A stretch of 64,000 nt of DNA from Propionivibrio sp. (GTDB lineage Bacteria; Pseudomonadota; Gammaproteobacteria; Burkholderiales; Rhodocyclaceae): NCBI GenBank assembly GCA_016705685.1, contig JADJLB010000012.1:248001-312000 (forward strand), given 5' to 3'. Positions 45,821 to 54,600 of the stretch are shown here, piece after piece. A program made the position numbers and the translations under genes. Every line of letters begins with the position of its first letter. The stretch's first letter is position 1. The notes beneath the pieces were generated by a model. That model saw only the letters and a list, made by a program, of their open reading frames with translations, was not told the origin of the DNA and ran no database searches.

Positions 45821-47088
45821 GCCTGCTCATGGAGGCGCTTAAAAAGGCCGAAGAAACCAAGCGTCAGGCCACGGAGCAGACGGCGGGGACGAAGCCTTCC
45901 ACCCCGCCGGAGTTGACGCTGACGCCAATGACGGAGCCGGCGAAACTGCCTGAAAACTCCGCCAGCTCGCCTCTGCCGGACCTCTCGATGCATTTCGCCG
46001 CCGTCGATGCTGACCTCGCCAATGTGTCGACGGAAGCCCCAGCCAGGCAACCGTCATCGCCCACTTCGCTGGCGACCGACACCGAACGCCAAGAGGCGGC
46101 CGAACGCTCGGCCGTGCGCAATGCCTTTGCCGTAAAGCAGCCTACCAAGGCTCCGCTCAATCTCTGGCTTTTCATTGGCATCGGCGTCATTGCCGTTCTG
46201 GGCGTTGGTGGCTATTTCTGGTGGCAGTTGCGAACCGTATCGACGTCGACTCTGGCCCGCCCGCCTCAAGCACCCCCGCCTGCCCAGGCCACGGCGCCAG
46301 TCGAAGCTCAGCCAAAGTGGCCAGCAAGTGCGACGGAAAACGCCAAACCCATGCCAGAGATTCTTCCGCCAGCCGGGCCGTCCGCCTTGAAAGCGGTTCC
46401 TTACCCAGAGCCGCCGCCGAGCGAGCCAGTGGCGCGTGCGCCAAAGCCGCCATCGAGTGGATCGCGAGCACTCGCGGCTGACAGACCAGTTCAGTTCAAC
46501 GGCAAACAGCCCCGATCGAACCTGACGTTGGAGCGCGCCTATGACGCACTTCAGTCAGGCAAACTGGACGAATCGGCCCGCGCTTACGAACAAATCCTGC
46601 GCAGCGATGCAAAAAATACGGATGCCCTGTTGGGCTTGGCCACCATTGCCGCACGCCAGGGGCAGACCGAAAAGGCCCAGGACTACTACCTGCGGGCGCT
46701 CGAATCCGACCCCAACGACGCCACGGCCCAGGCCGGATTGATCAACACCCGTGGCCAGTCCGACCCCGGCCTTGCTGAAAGCCGACTCAAGACTTCGCTG
46801 GCCGGCCAACCGGATTCAACAGCCCTGCTCTTCGCACTGGGCAACCTCTATGCCCGCCAAGCCCGCTGGAGCGAGGCGCAACAAGCCTATTTTCGGGCCT
46901 ACTCGACCGAACCGGATAACGCAGATATCATATTCAACCTGGCCGTCAGCCTCGATCATTTGCGCCAGAACAAGCTGGCCGCGCAGTATTACCAACGGGC
47001 ATTGAGCACCGCCGATGCGGATGCCTCGCGCAGTGTCAACTTTGACAGAAACCTGGTCAAACGCCGCATCCTTGAACTCCAGCCGTGA
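45817..47088 (+). CDS. mshN: MshN-like TPR protein
   Basis: 423 residues. MSLLMEALKKAEETKRQ is a typical cytoplasmic N-terminus of MshN/GspB-like proteins. A membrane helix lies at about 112-135 (LNLWLFIGIGVIAVLGVGGYF), then a Pro/Ala-rich periplasmic linker (150-230) and TPR repeats from about 235 to 400 (LERAYDALQSGKLDESARAYEQIL, ADALLGLATIAARQGQTEKAQDYYLRAL and ALLFALGNLYARQARWSEAQQAYFRAYSTEPDNADI). In MSHA systems MshN is part of the trans-envelope assembly. It overlaps mshL by 4 bases and precedes mshE by 48. Confidence 0.85.
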   Translation: MSLLMEALKKAEETKRQATEQTAGTKPSTPPELTLTPMTEPAKLPENSASSPLPDLSMHFAAVDADLANVSTEAPARQPSSPTSLATDTERQEAAERSAVRNAFAVKQPTKAPLNLWLFIGIGVIAVLGVGGYFWWQLRTVSTSTLARPPQAPPPAQATAPVEAQPKWPASATENAKPMPEILPPAGPSALKAVPYPEPPPSEPVARAPKPPSSGSRALAADRPVQFNGKQPRSNLTLERAYDALQSGKLDESARAYEQILRSDAKNTDALLGLATIAARQGQTEKAQDYYLRALESDPNDATAQAGLINTRGQSDPGLAESRLKTSLAGQPDSTALLFALGNLYARQARWSEAQQAYFRAYSTEPDNADIIFNLAVSLDHLRQNKLAAQYYQRALSTADADASRSVNFDRNLVKRRILELQP

Positions 47089-47136
47089 TTCTATCGGACT
47101 GCCACAAGCTATTTTGCGTTCGCTAACTATCGACCG

Positions 47137-48843
47137 ATGAACGCCACTGCCCCACACCACAGGCCACTCGGCCAGATTCTGATCACCAAGGGCATCCTCA
47201 GCGAGGATCAGCTGCGCATTGCCCTGCTTGAGCAGATGAAGTCCAATCAGCCGGTCGGCAAGCTGCTGGTTTCACTGGGTTTCGTCTCCGAAGCCACGTT
47301 GCGCGACGCGCTCTCCGAAAGCCTGGGCAAGCAGAGCATCGACCTCTCCAGCGCGATTATCGACCCGTCAGCGCTGACGCTGGTTCCTCGCGATCTAGCC
47401 AAACGTCATCATGTCCTGCCGCTTGACTACGACGCCGAACATCACCGGCTGACGGTCGCACAATCCGACATCAATGACATCGTCGCGCTCGACAAGATCC
47501 GTGGCTTGTTCAGCGATGCCATCGAGATCGACACGCTGCTCGCCGGAGAAACCGAGATCGATCGGGCGATTGACCAGGCCTATGGCTACGAGTTGTCGAT
47601 TGACGGCATCCTGAACGAAATCGAAACCGGCGAAATCGACTTTCGCGGACTGCAGTCTTCCGCCGATGAGTACAGCCAACCGGTTGTCCGGCTGATCGAT
47701 TCGATTCTGACCGACGCCGTAAAACGCGAGTCGTCCGACATCCATTTCGAGCCTGAAACCGGTTTTCTTCGAATTCGTTACCGGATCGACGGCATGCTCA
47801 GGCAAGTCCGCTCGCTGCACCAATCCTATTGGCCGGCCATGGCCGTGCGCATCAAGGTCATGTGCGGCATGAACATCGCCGAGACGCGCACGCCACAGGA
47901 TGGCCGTATCTCGCTGAACATGCGTGGACGTCAAATCGATTTTCGCGTTTCGGCCCAGCCGACCATTCATGGCGAAAACATCGTCCTGCGCATTCTTGAC
48001 CGCCAGAAGGGTCTGGTGCCACTGGAAGGTCTGGGGCTCACCGAACAACAACTGGACCAGCTCAAGTTGATGATAGCCCGACCGGAAGGCATTATCCTGG
48101 TCACCGGCCCAACCGGTAGCGGCAAGACGACGACGCTTTACTCGGTACTCAATCACATCAATTCCGAAGGTCTGAACATCATGACCCTGGAAGACCCGGT
48201 CGAGTATCCGATGACCATGGTCAGGCAAACTTCGGTCGCCGAGTCGGCCAAGCTCGATTTTGCCAACGGCATTCGCTCGATGATGCGCCAGGATCCCGAC
48301 GTCATTCTGGTGGGGGAAATACGCGACGAGGACACCGCCGACATGGCGTTGCGTGCGGCCATGACCGGCCACCAGGTCTATTCGACGCTGCACACCAACT
48401 CGGCCATCGGTGCCATACCGCGACTGCTCGACATCGGGATACTCCCGGACATCATGGCCGGCAATATCATCGGCATTGTCGCTCAGCGCCTGGTGCGCCG
48501 TTTGTGTCTGCATTGCAAAACGCCCTACCAGGCCGAAGCCCACGAGGCACGATTGCTTGGCGGCGCCATCGACACGCCCCGGCCGGTGATTTTCCGCCCC
48601 TGCGGCTGCGAACGTTGCGACTTTCAGGGCTATCGCGGCCGCTTGGCCATCATGGAGCTCTTGCGCATGAACGGCGACATGGATGAACTGGTCGCGCGTC
48701 GCAGCACCGTCCGCGAGATTCGCCAGTTGGCGGACCGTCAGGGCTTTGTTCCCCTGGCCGATGACGGTCTGAGACGCGTGCTCGACGGCTCGACCTCGAT
48801 TGAGGAAGTCGCCCGCATTGTCGACCTGACTGACCGGATGTGA
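47137..48843 (+). CDS. mshE: Type IV pilus extension ATPase MshE
   Basis: 568 residues. The N-terminal MshEN domain (residues 5-150) starts HRPLGQILITKGILSEDQLRIALLEQ and contains RLGQ-like and leucine-rich repeats of the kind that binds c-di-GMP in V. cholerae MshE. The GspE core has Walker A GPTGSGKTT near 325, the Asp box LEDPVEYPM, Walker B MRQDPDVILVGEIRDEDTADMAL and the His box GHQVYSTLHTN. Zinc cysteines CLHC near 457 and CGCERC near 490. It drives pilus extension and is likely c-di-GMP-responsive. It lies 10 bases before mshG. Confidence 0.94.
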   Translation: MNATAPHHRPLGQILITKGILSEDQLRIALLEQMKSNQPVGKLLVSLGFVSEATLRDALSESLGKQSIDLSSAIIDPSALTLVPRDLAKRHHVLPLDYDAEHHRLTVAQSDINDIVALDKIRGLFSDAIEIDTLLAGETEIDRAIDQAYGYELSIDGILNEIETGEIDFRGLQSSADEYSQPVVRLIDSILTDAVKRESSDIHFEPETGFLRIRYRIDGMLRQVRSLHQSYWPAMAVRIKVMCGMNIAETRTPQDGRISLNMRGRQIDFRVSAQPTIHGENIVLRILDRQKGLVPLEGLGLTEQQLDQLKLMIARPEGIILVTGPTGSGKTTTLYSVLNHINSEGLNIMTLEDPVEYPMTMVRQTSVAESAKLDFANGIRSMMRQDPDVILVGEIRDEDTADMALRAAMTGHQVYSTLHTNSAIGAIPRLLDIGILPDIMAGNIIGIVAQRLVRRLCLHCKTPYQAEAHEARLLGGAIDTPRPVIFRPCGCERCDFQGYRGRLAIMELLRMNGDMDELVARRSTVREIRQLADRQGFVPLADDGLRRVLDGSTSIEEVARIVDLTDRM

Positions 48844-48853
48844 GAGCCCGCTC

Positions 48854-50056
48854 ATGTCGCTTTATTCCTACAAGGCGGTCGCTTCCGATGGACGTAAGGT
48901 GCTCGGTCGCATCGATGCCCTTAACGTCATTGACCTCGAGATGCGCTTGCGGCGCATGGAGCTTGATCTCATCTCCGGGGAGACGGTCAGTAACCAAAGC
49001 CTGTTCGGATCCGGCAGCGTACCGCGGCGCGAACTCATACACTTCTGTTTTCACCTCGAACTTTTGGTGCGCGCCGGCGTCCCGATTCTGGAAGGTTTGT
49101 CGGACTTGCGCGACACCCTGGAAAACCCGCGCTTTCGCGAAGTCGTCGCCAGCCTCATCGAATCGATCGAGGGCGGCCAGAAACTGTCGCAGGCCATGGA
49201 AGGCCAGCCCAAAATATTCCAGAAAGTCTTTGTCAGCCTGATCCGTGCCGGCGAAACCACGGGCCAGCTGCCCAAGGTGTTGCAAAGTCTGACCGAATCG
49301 TTGAAATGGGAAGACGAACTGGCCTCGCAAACAAAGAAACTCATCATGTATCCGGCCTTCGTCGGCACGGTGGTCATTGCAGCGACTTTCTTCCTGATGA
49401 TTTACATGGTGCCGCAACTCAAGCAGTTCATAAAAAATATGGGGCAGGTTTTGCCGATGCAGACGCAGGTGCTTTTCTTTGTTTCCGACGTGCTGGTTTC
49501 CTACTGGTACATCGCTGTGGTGTTGCCTATTCTGGTGATACTCGGCGTGAAAATCCTCCTTCATTTCAATCCGCTGGCGCGCGTACGACTTGATGGCGTC
49601 AAACTGAAACTACCGCTGATAGGCGACATCCTGCGCAAAATCATCCTTTCACGTTTTGCCAACACTTTTGCATTGCTCTACGCCTCGGGAATCCCGATAC
49701 TGGAATCGATCCGCACCACCCAGGACGTTGTCGGCAACCTGGTTGTCCGGCAAGCTCTGAAACGCGTCGAACAACTGATCGGTGAGGGGCAGAACGTCAC
49801 GGCGGCATTCCACAGCATCGGATTTTTCCCGCCGCTGGTGATTCGCATGCTGCGCGTGGGTGAAAGCACCGGCGCCCTGGACGCCGCGCTGATCAACGTC
49901 AGTTATTTTTATAATCGCGATGTCAAGGAATCGGTCGAAAAGGTTCAGCAACTGATCGAGCCGATGCTCACGGTCGTCCTTGGCTGCCTGCTGGGCTGGA
50001 TCATGCTCTCCGTTCTCGGTCCGGTTTACGATGTCATCAGCAAGATAAAAACCTAG
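48854..50056 (+). CDS. mshG: Inner-membrane platform protein MshG (GspF/PilC family)
   Basis: 400 residues with two T2SSF domains. First: RRELIHFCFHLELLVRAGVPILEGL near residue 57 and GETTGQLPKVLQSLTESLKWEDEL near 135. Membrane segments are at about 165-195, 213-235 and 372-395. Second: ILSRFANTFALLYASGIPILESI near 265 and LLRVGESTGALDAALINVSYFYNRDVKE near 335. It anchors the extension ATPase and pilin loading. Tight spacing with mshE and mshI indicates one operon. Confidence 0.93.
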   Translation: MSLYSYKAVASDGRKVLGRIDALNVIDLEMRLRRMELDLISGETVSNQSLFGSGSVPRRELIHFCFHLELLVRAGVPILEGLSDLRDTLENPRFREVVASLIESIEGGQKLSQAMEGQPKIFQKVFVSLIRAGETTGQLPKVLQSLTESLKWEDELASQTKKLIMYPAFVGTVVIAATFFLMIYMVPQLKQFIKNMGQVLPMQTQVLFFVSDVLVSYWYIAVVLPILVILGVKILLHFNPLARVRLDGVKLKLPLIGDILRKIILSRFANTFALLYASGIPILESIRTTQDVVGNLVVRQALKRVEQLIGEGQNVTAAFHSIGFFPPLVIRMLRVGESTGALDAALINVSYFYNRDVKESVEKVQQLIEPMLTVVLGCLLGWIMLSVLGPVYDVISKIKT

Positions 50057-50076
50057 CGCACGCGCCAACAACGTCC

Positions 50077-51618
50077 ATGAAAACAAATCGCCTGCTCTAC
50101 CTCAGCACGCAACAGATGGTCGCATACCGCTGGCATTCAGGCGAGATGGTTTGCGAAGGGCTGTTTGCGGCAACGGAAGACGGGCACCAGGATTTTGCTG
50201 CTTACCTCAAGCAGAATCCCAAGAGTTTTTTTTCGATCCTCGCCAACGTTTCCGAGGAAAGCTTCCACATCGAGACCATCCCCTTTCTGCAAGGGGCCGA
50301 CCGTAGAGCGATTATCGGCCGCAAGCTCGGGCAATTGTTTTTTAACGCCGAACTGACTACCTCGCTCTCGCTGGGTTACGAAAAAACCAAGCGGAAAGAC
50401 GAGCGCATCATGCTGGCCGCATTGACTAACAATGATTTCTTCGCCCCCTGGCTGAAAGCCATAGCGCACACCGGTACTGCCCTGTCCGGAATCTATACGC
50501 TGCCGTTTCTCGCCCCGACGCTGCTGCGCCGGCTGAAGCTTCCCAAAGAAAAGTGCCTGCTGCTCACCGTCCAGGACCAAACGATCCGGCAAAGCTACCT
50601 TGAAAACGGCGAGTTGCACTTTAGCCGGTTATCGCCGTTGCAGAACAGCAGCATCGGCGGTATCGCACAGGCGTTTTCCGCCGAGGCGCTCAAACTGCAG
50701 CAATACCTCACCAGCCAGCGTCTGATCGGACGCAACCAGCCGATCCAGGTCCACATTTTGGCGCACACCGGCGCAAAAAAAGCCATCCAGAACAGCTGCG
50801 TCAATACGGCAACGATTCAGTACAACATCATCGACATAGAAAGCTGTGTCAAAGCAACCGGACTTAAGGCCCCGCCACCGGACTCGCATTGCGAACAGCT
50901 CTTACTGAATTTGTTGATCACAGCCCCTCCGCGCATCCAGTTTGCCAACGACGATCTGTTGCACAACTACCACATCGGCAAGATACGTTCGATGTTTCAC
51001 GGTCTGGGCACGATTGCCTTGCTCGGCTGCCTGTTGTTCTCGGCTCAGCTGTTGTTCGATGCGTATACCATTGCCCAGGAGTCCGAATCGCTCCACAACG
51101 AAGCCGGCCTGGCCCGACAGCGTTACAACAGCATCGTCAGCACCTTCCCGCCCATACCGACGAATAACGACACCTTGCGTCGCATCATCGACCGCTACGT
51201 GGAACTGGAAAAGAAGAGTTCGTCTCCCGAGACGCTGTATTACGAGATCAGCCGAGCCTTGCAGCTTGCGCCTGAAATTGAACTTGACAGTATCGATTGG
51301 GAAGTGGGCAGCCGTGAAGCCTCGGCGAACCCGTCGACCGGGCAGACTTCGACAGGCAATTCCATGCCCCGCGACAGCGAAACGGTCATTGTGCGAGGCA
51401 CCCTGAAGTTTGGTTCCAGCGCCAATGCCCGGCAAATATTGGAGGCTTTCAACCGTCTCGTCGAGGCGCTGCGGAGCAACCCGAAGCTGCAAGTCAATGC
51501 GCTCCAGCAACCCTTTGACATCGAATCCGGAAAGTCCTTGAAAGGTGGCGACACCACCGTGGAAGACGCAAAACCGCGTACGTTCAGCCTGCAGGTCACG
51601 AGGAAGGTCGAATCATGA
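50077..51618 (+). CDS. mshI: MshI-like protein (PilM-type plus PilN-type in one chain)
   Basis: 513 residues. Residues 1-285 are cytoplasmic and resemble an actin-like PilM/GspL N-terminal fold, although nucleotide-binding motifs are weak. A single membrane helix at about 310-335 (GLGTIALLGCLLFSAQLLFDAY) follows, then a periplasmic coiled-coil and ferredoxin-like PilN-type region (YTIAQESESLHNEAGLARQRYNSIVSTF onward). This combines two alignment-complex roles in one chain. It overlaps mshJ by 4 bases. The order mshG-I-J-K differs from Vibrio, where I-J-K come first. Sequence identity to known MshI looks low, so position supports the call. Confidence 0.7.
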   Translation: MKTNRLLYLSTQQMVAYRWHSGEMVCEGLFAATEDGHQDFAAYLKQNPKSFFSILANVSEESFHIETIPFLQGADRRAIIGRKLGQLFFNAELTTSLSLGYEKTKRKDERIMLAALTNNDFFAPWLKAIAHTGTALSGIYTLPFLAPTLLRRLKLPKEKCLLLTVQDQTIRQSYLENGELHFSRLSPLQNSSIGGIAQAFSAEALKLQQYLTSQRLIGRNQPIQVHILAHTGAKKAIQNSCVNTATIQYNIIDIESCVKATGLKAPPPDSHCEQLLLNLLITAPPRIQFANDDLLHNYHIGKIRSMFHGLGTIALLGCLLFSAQLLFDAYTIAQESESLHNEAGLARQRYNSIVSTFPPIPTNNDTLRRIIDRYVELEKKSSSPETLYYEISRALQLAPEIELDSIDWEVGSREASANPSTGQTSTGNSMPRDSETVIVRGTLKFGSSANARQILEAFNRLVEALRSNPKLQVNALQQPFDIESGKSLKGGDTTVEDAKPRTFSLQVTRKVES

Positions 51619-52235
51619 AACTCGGTTCCGCTGATTTTCCAAAACTGCAGACCAGTCTGCTTATCTCCGTGCTGATGATTGCCGTTGGCGCAGGCGCCGT
51701 CTATGTTGCGTTTAATTTGTCCAAGTCGTCAAAAATTGACTTGGCCGCCGCGCAAAGCGAGCGGAACGATATCGCCGGCAAACTCCAGCGCGTACGCAGC
51801 GAAGAAGACGAGATCAAGCAAAAGTCAGCGTTGTTCCACAACCTGAAGACGCGTGGCGTGATCGGCGAAGAGCAGCGGCTCGAATGGGTCGAACTACTGA
51901 AGGACATACGCGACCAGCGCCGGTTGTTGGACCTGAAATACGAGATTGCGCCGCAACGTTCGCTCGATGCCGATCCGGGCAATGGGTATGCTTTCTTTTC
52001 CAGCACCATGAACCTGCAACTCAAGCTGCTCCATGAAGAAGACCTGACCCGTCTGCTCAACGATCTGCGCCAACGTGCCAAGGCGCTGATTCAGATCAAG
52101 AAATGTGGCGTCGCGCGACTGCCGCGCGGGTCCAACGAGAATGGGATACCCGCGCAATTGCAAGCGGAGTGCCAGATCAATTGGATCACGTTGCACGAAG
52201 TCGAGAGCAAACCTGTCAACGGATCGACCCGATGA
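51615..52235 (+). CDS. mshJ: MshJ-like (PilO-type) alignment protein
   Basis: 206 residues. An N-terminal membrane helix (LQTSLLISVLMIAVGAGAVYVAFNL) at about 10-35, a coiled-coil (KSSKIDLAAAQSERNDIAGKLQRVRSEEDEIKQKSALFHNL) at 36-80, and a small periplasmic globular domain. This is the PilO/GspM layout. It overlaps mshI upstream and mshK downstream by 4 bases each, so the three are translated together and probably form the alignment complex linking platform and secretin. The assignment relies on topology and context. Confidence 0.7.
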   Translation: MKLGSADFPKLQTSLLISVLMIAVGAGAVYVAFNLSKSSKIDLAAAQSERNDIAGKLQRVRSEEDEIKQKSALFHNLKTRGVIGEEQRLEWVELLKDIRDQRRLLDLKYEIAPQRSLDADPGNGYAFFSSTMNLQLKLLHEEDLTRLLNDLRQRAKALIQIKKCGVARLPRGSNENGIPAQLQAECQINWITLHEVESKPVNGSTR

Positions 52236-52726
52236 ACACGCCACCACGCCAGCGCAGTCAGCGACGTACGCGATATTGGCGCTCAAGCCTGAGCACGCTG
52301 CTCTGCGCCGTCGCAAGTTTGATCGCGCTTTGCCCCACCGTCGGCGCGGCAGATAATTCCGAACCACTCGGCAGACTATTTTTCACGCCAGAACGTCGGC
52401 AGATGCTCGATCGACTGCGCCAGCTCAACATTCAGGAAAAACAGGAAATCCCCGAAGATACCTCGCTGACCATCAACGGCGTCGTCACGCGCAGCAGCGG
52501 CAGGCGTACGGTGTGGATCAACGGCGTTTCGCAAAACGAAAACGACCCGCCGGGCAGCCTATCCGTCACACCAAACCGGAAAGATCCGGGCCAAGTGATT
52601 CTTCAATCCAGCGAGGCTCCGGCCGCCAATGCCAGGGTGGGCGACACGGTTAACCGGAATACGGGGGAGGCGAGTGATCTGCTGGGTGACGGGCGAATTG
52701 GTGTCCACCGGGGTACGGCGAAATAA
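52232..52726 (+). CDS. MshK-like periplasmic protein
   Basis: 164 residues from ATG 52232, overlapping the preceding stop; the frame extends further upstream inside mshJ without support. A basic N-terminus and signal peptide (LSTLLCAVASLIALCPTVGA-AD) are followed by a small soluble region. Its core TSLTINGVVTRSSGRRTVWINGVSQNEND resembles PilP/GspC/MshK domains, which contact the secretin. The last 40 residues (GDTVNRNTGEASDLLGDGRIGVHRG) are low in structure. The MshK role is inferred from order and this motif. Confidence 0.65.
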   Translation: MNTPPRQRSQRRTRYWRSSLSTLLCAVASLIALCPTVGAADNSEPLGRLFFTPERRQMLDRLRQLNIQEKQEIPEDTSLTINGVVTRSSGRRTVWINGVSQNENDPPGSLSVTPNRKDPGQVILQSSEAPAANARVGDTVNRNTGEASDLLGDGRIGVHRGTAK

Positions 52727-52743
52727 TTCGCTCAGGATCGAGA

Positions 52744-54119
52744 ATGCCTGGACACAACCTCCCTTACGTTCGCCATCCTCATCCGCGGCGCCAAAGGCAG
52801 CGGGGCGTAGCCCTATTATTAGTGCTTTTTGTTGTGATAACGCTTGGCCTGGCTTTTTTCTTCAGGCCTACCGATACAAGTTCGGCTAATTCCGTCCGTG
52901 AACGGCTGACCGAGGACTCGCTCGCTCAAGCCAAGGACGCCCTGATTGGTTTTGCCGCCACCTATCGCGACACGCACCCCAATCAGGTTTTTGGTTACCT
53001 ACCCTGTACGGATACTGACAATGACGGAGTCGCCGACACATGCGGTTTAAAGGATGTTTCTTTAGCAGGCCGTCTGCCGTGGAAGACGCTGGCGTCATAG
53101 GTCGATTGCCATGGAAAAAACTGGGGCTGCCCGATTTGCGTGACAGCAGTGGCGAACGTTTATGGTATGCCGTTTCCGATAATTTCAAGAACTCTCCGAG
53201 GACGACATGCACATCGCCTGGACAGCCCGGCTGTCTTAACAGCGACACGCCGGGAAGCCTCACCGTTCGTAACTCCAATGGCACAATCGTCAACGATGGC
53301 GCAGGCACAACAGGCGCCATGGCAGTGATTATCGCGCCAGGTAGCGTACTTACCCGCGAGGATGGCGTAATCCAAGTCCGCGATGCGGCGAATGCCAATA
53401 ACCCTGTAAATTATCTGGATATCGGAAATGGCGAGGACAATACAACGTTCGCTAATGGCAGCACTGACGGATTTATCAACGGGGTCGTTCATGGTGCCGA
53501 CAACGTTGTTCTTGTGAATGACCGGGTACTCGCCATCTCCTACGAAGATCTAATGCCCCTCCTGGAAAAACGTGTCACGAGTGAAGTAGCAAATTGTCTG
53601 AAAGACTATGCGGCCGACCCGCTTAACCAGGGTCGTCTTCCATGGGCGGCGGATATTGTGGCCTCTGCCGGGGGCGTCTACTCGGATTCAGCCAGTACCC
53701 GCTTTGGGCGTTTGCCAGGCACCTTCATAAATACCGTCGCCAGCAGCGGAATAAGTCCGATGAAGAACGGTTGGACAGCTTTATGCAATGTCAATCTCGG
53801 CTCGTGGTGGCCCAACTGGAGTGAATTGGTTTTTTATGCCCTTGCCGACGCTTACAAACCCCAGCCCATACCACCCTTGCCGACCTGCGGTTTGTGTCTG
53901 ACGGTCAACCCTCCGTCTTCCGTAGCCGACAAACGGTTCGCCGTAATCATGGCGGGTAGACGGCTTACCGGCGTTTCAGGAGGGCAACCGCGCAGCACGG
54001 TCCCAAACAAGAGTGTGATTGCCAACTACCTGGAAGACCAAAACGCCACGCCAGCGGATGATGTATTCAGCGCAAATCCGTCCGGTAGTACATTTAACGA
54101 TCATCTCCTCTACCAGTAG
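52744..54119 (+). pseudogene. Large prepilin-type pseudopilin split by a frameshift
   Basis: The first frame (52744-53100, 118 residues) has a prepilin-like N-terminus, RQRGVALLLVLFVVITLGLAF, and ends at GRLPWKTLAS. The second frame (53040-54119, 359 residues) continues with GRLPWKKLGLPDLRDSSGERLWYAVS and carries the large globular domain to FNDHLLYQ. The repeated peptide GRLPWK reflects an imperfect 32-base tandem repeat at 53068-53131; removing one unit restores a single protein of about 448 residues. As it stands the globular part lacks a signal or pilin helix and is unlikely to be exported. A minor or tip pseudopilin of the MSHA-like pilus is the probable ancestor. Confidence 0.75.
53068..53131 (+). 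repeat. Imperfect 32-bp tandem duplication
   Basis: The unit beginning GGCCGTCTGCCGTGGAAG at 53068 recurs as GGTCGATTGCCATGGAAA at 53100, an offset of 32 bases. About 18 of the first 25 positions agree, and both encode GRLPWK in different frames. Since 32 is not a multiple of three, the extra copy shifts the frame. Confidence 0.6.
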
Positions 54120-54265
54120 CGCTGTTCGACGCTGTCGAGCAAATCTTCCCTTCGGGCCACTCTTTACCCATCTCACGGACAGTTGAACCGCAACACCTAA
54201 TCCAAACACTTGCGCTCAATACTGCAACCAACTAGCCTACGCTATGACATATCCAGAGAAAAGAG

Positions 54266-54460
54266 ATGCTTGCAGAACGACATGTAGAACGCTTTCGCAA
54301 CGGCTCAAGTCAAGCCCTGCTCATTCCACGGGAATTTGAACTTCCTAGAAATGCGGCAAAGCTTGAAAAGGACGGCGTTCGTCTTACGATTGATTGCGTC
54401 AAGGCCCACAATCTCATCGGGTTGTTGGCAACCCGGAAACCGATTAATGGCCTCAAGTGA
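54266..54460 (+). CDS. vapB: VapB-type antitoxin (SpoVT/AbrB fold), orphaned
   Basis: 64 residues: MLAERHVERFRNGSSQALLIPREFELPRNAAKL is the AbrB/MazE-like swapped-hairpin DNA-binding domain of VapB, with the usual RNG-x-QAL-IP core; the tail LIGLLATRKPINGLK matches the toxin-binding end. Antitoxins of this group repress their own operon and block a PIN-domain RNase. Here the toxin gene that follows is reduced to fragments, so the antitoxin is orphaned. It lies in the MSHA-like locus between two pseudopilin genes. AGAAAAGAG precedes the ATG. Confidence 0.82.
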   Translation: MLAERHVERFRNGSSQALLIPREFELPRNAAKLEKDGVRLTIDCVKAHNLIGLLATRKPINGLK

Positions 54461-54600
54461 TGAATAGGGGAGTACTCATCGATACGAACGATGCGCTTAT
54501 CGCTGACTACGCGCTGATGCGTGATCTTGTGCATATCCCCAAACACGGCAGATTTTCGTCGTGTTGGTGGCCTACGCATTGAGACCTTGCTGAGACAATG
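54460..54600 (+). pseudogene. vapC remnant (PIN-domain toxin)
   Basis: Immediately after vapB, the frame from 54460 gives VLIDTNDALIADYAL, matching the IG-x-NDLLIAAHAL helix of VapC near its fourth conserved acid. After a shift of frame the text NTADFRRVGGLRIETLL matches the C-terminal TNN-REF-RVPGLRIENW end of VapC. The N-terminal two thirds, including the first catalytic Asp (MLDTN) and the following Glu, are missing. The remnant runs into the start of the next pseudopilin gene. No active toxin can be made. Confidence 0.72.

Noticed and set aside
47395-48855. 486-codon minus-strand frame opposite mshE
   Set aside because: mshE on the plus strand has every GspE motif; the opposite frame shows none.
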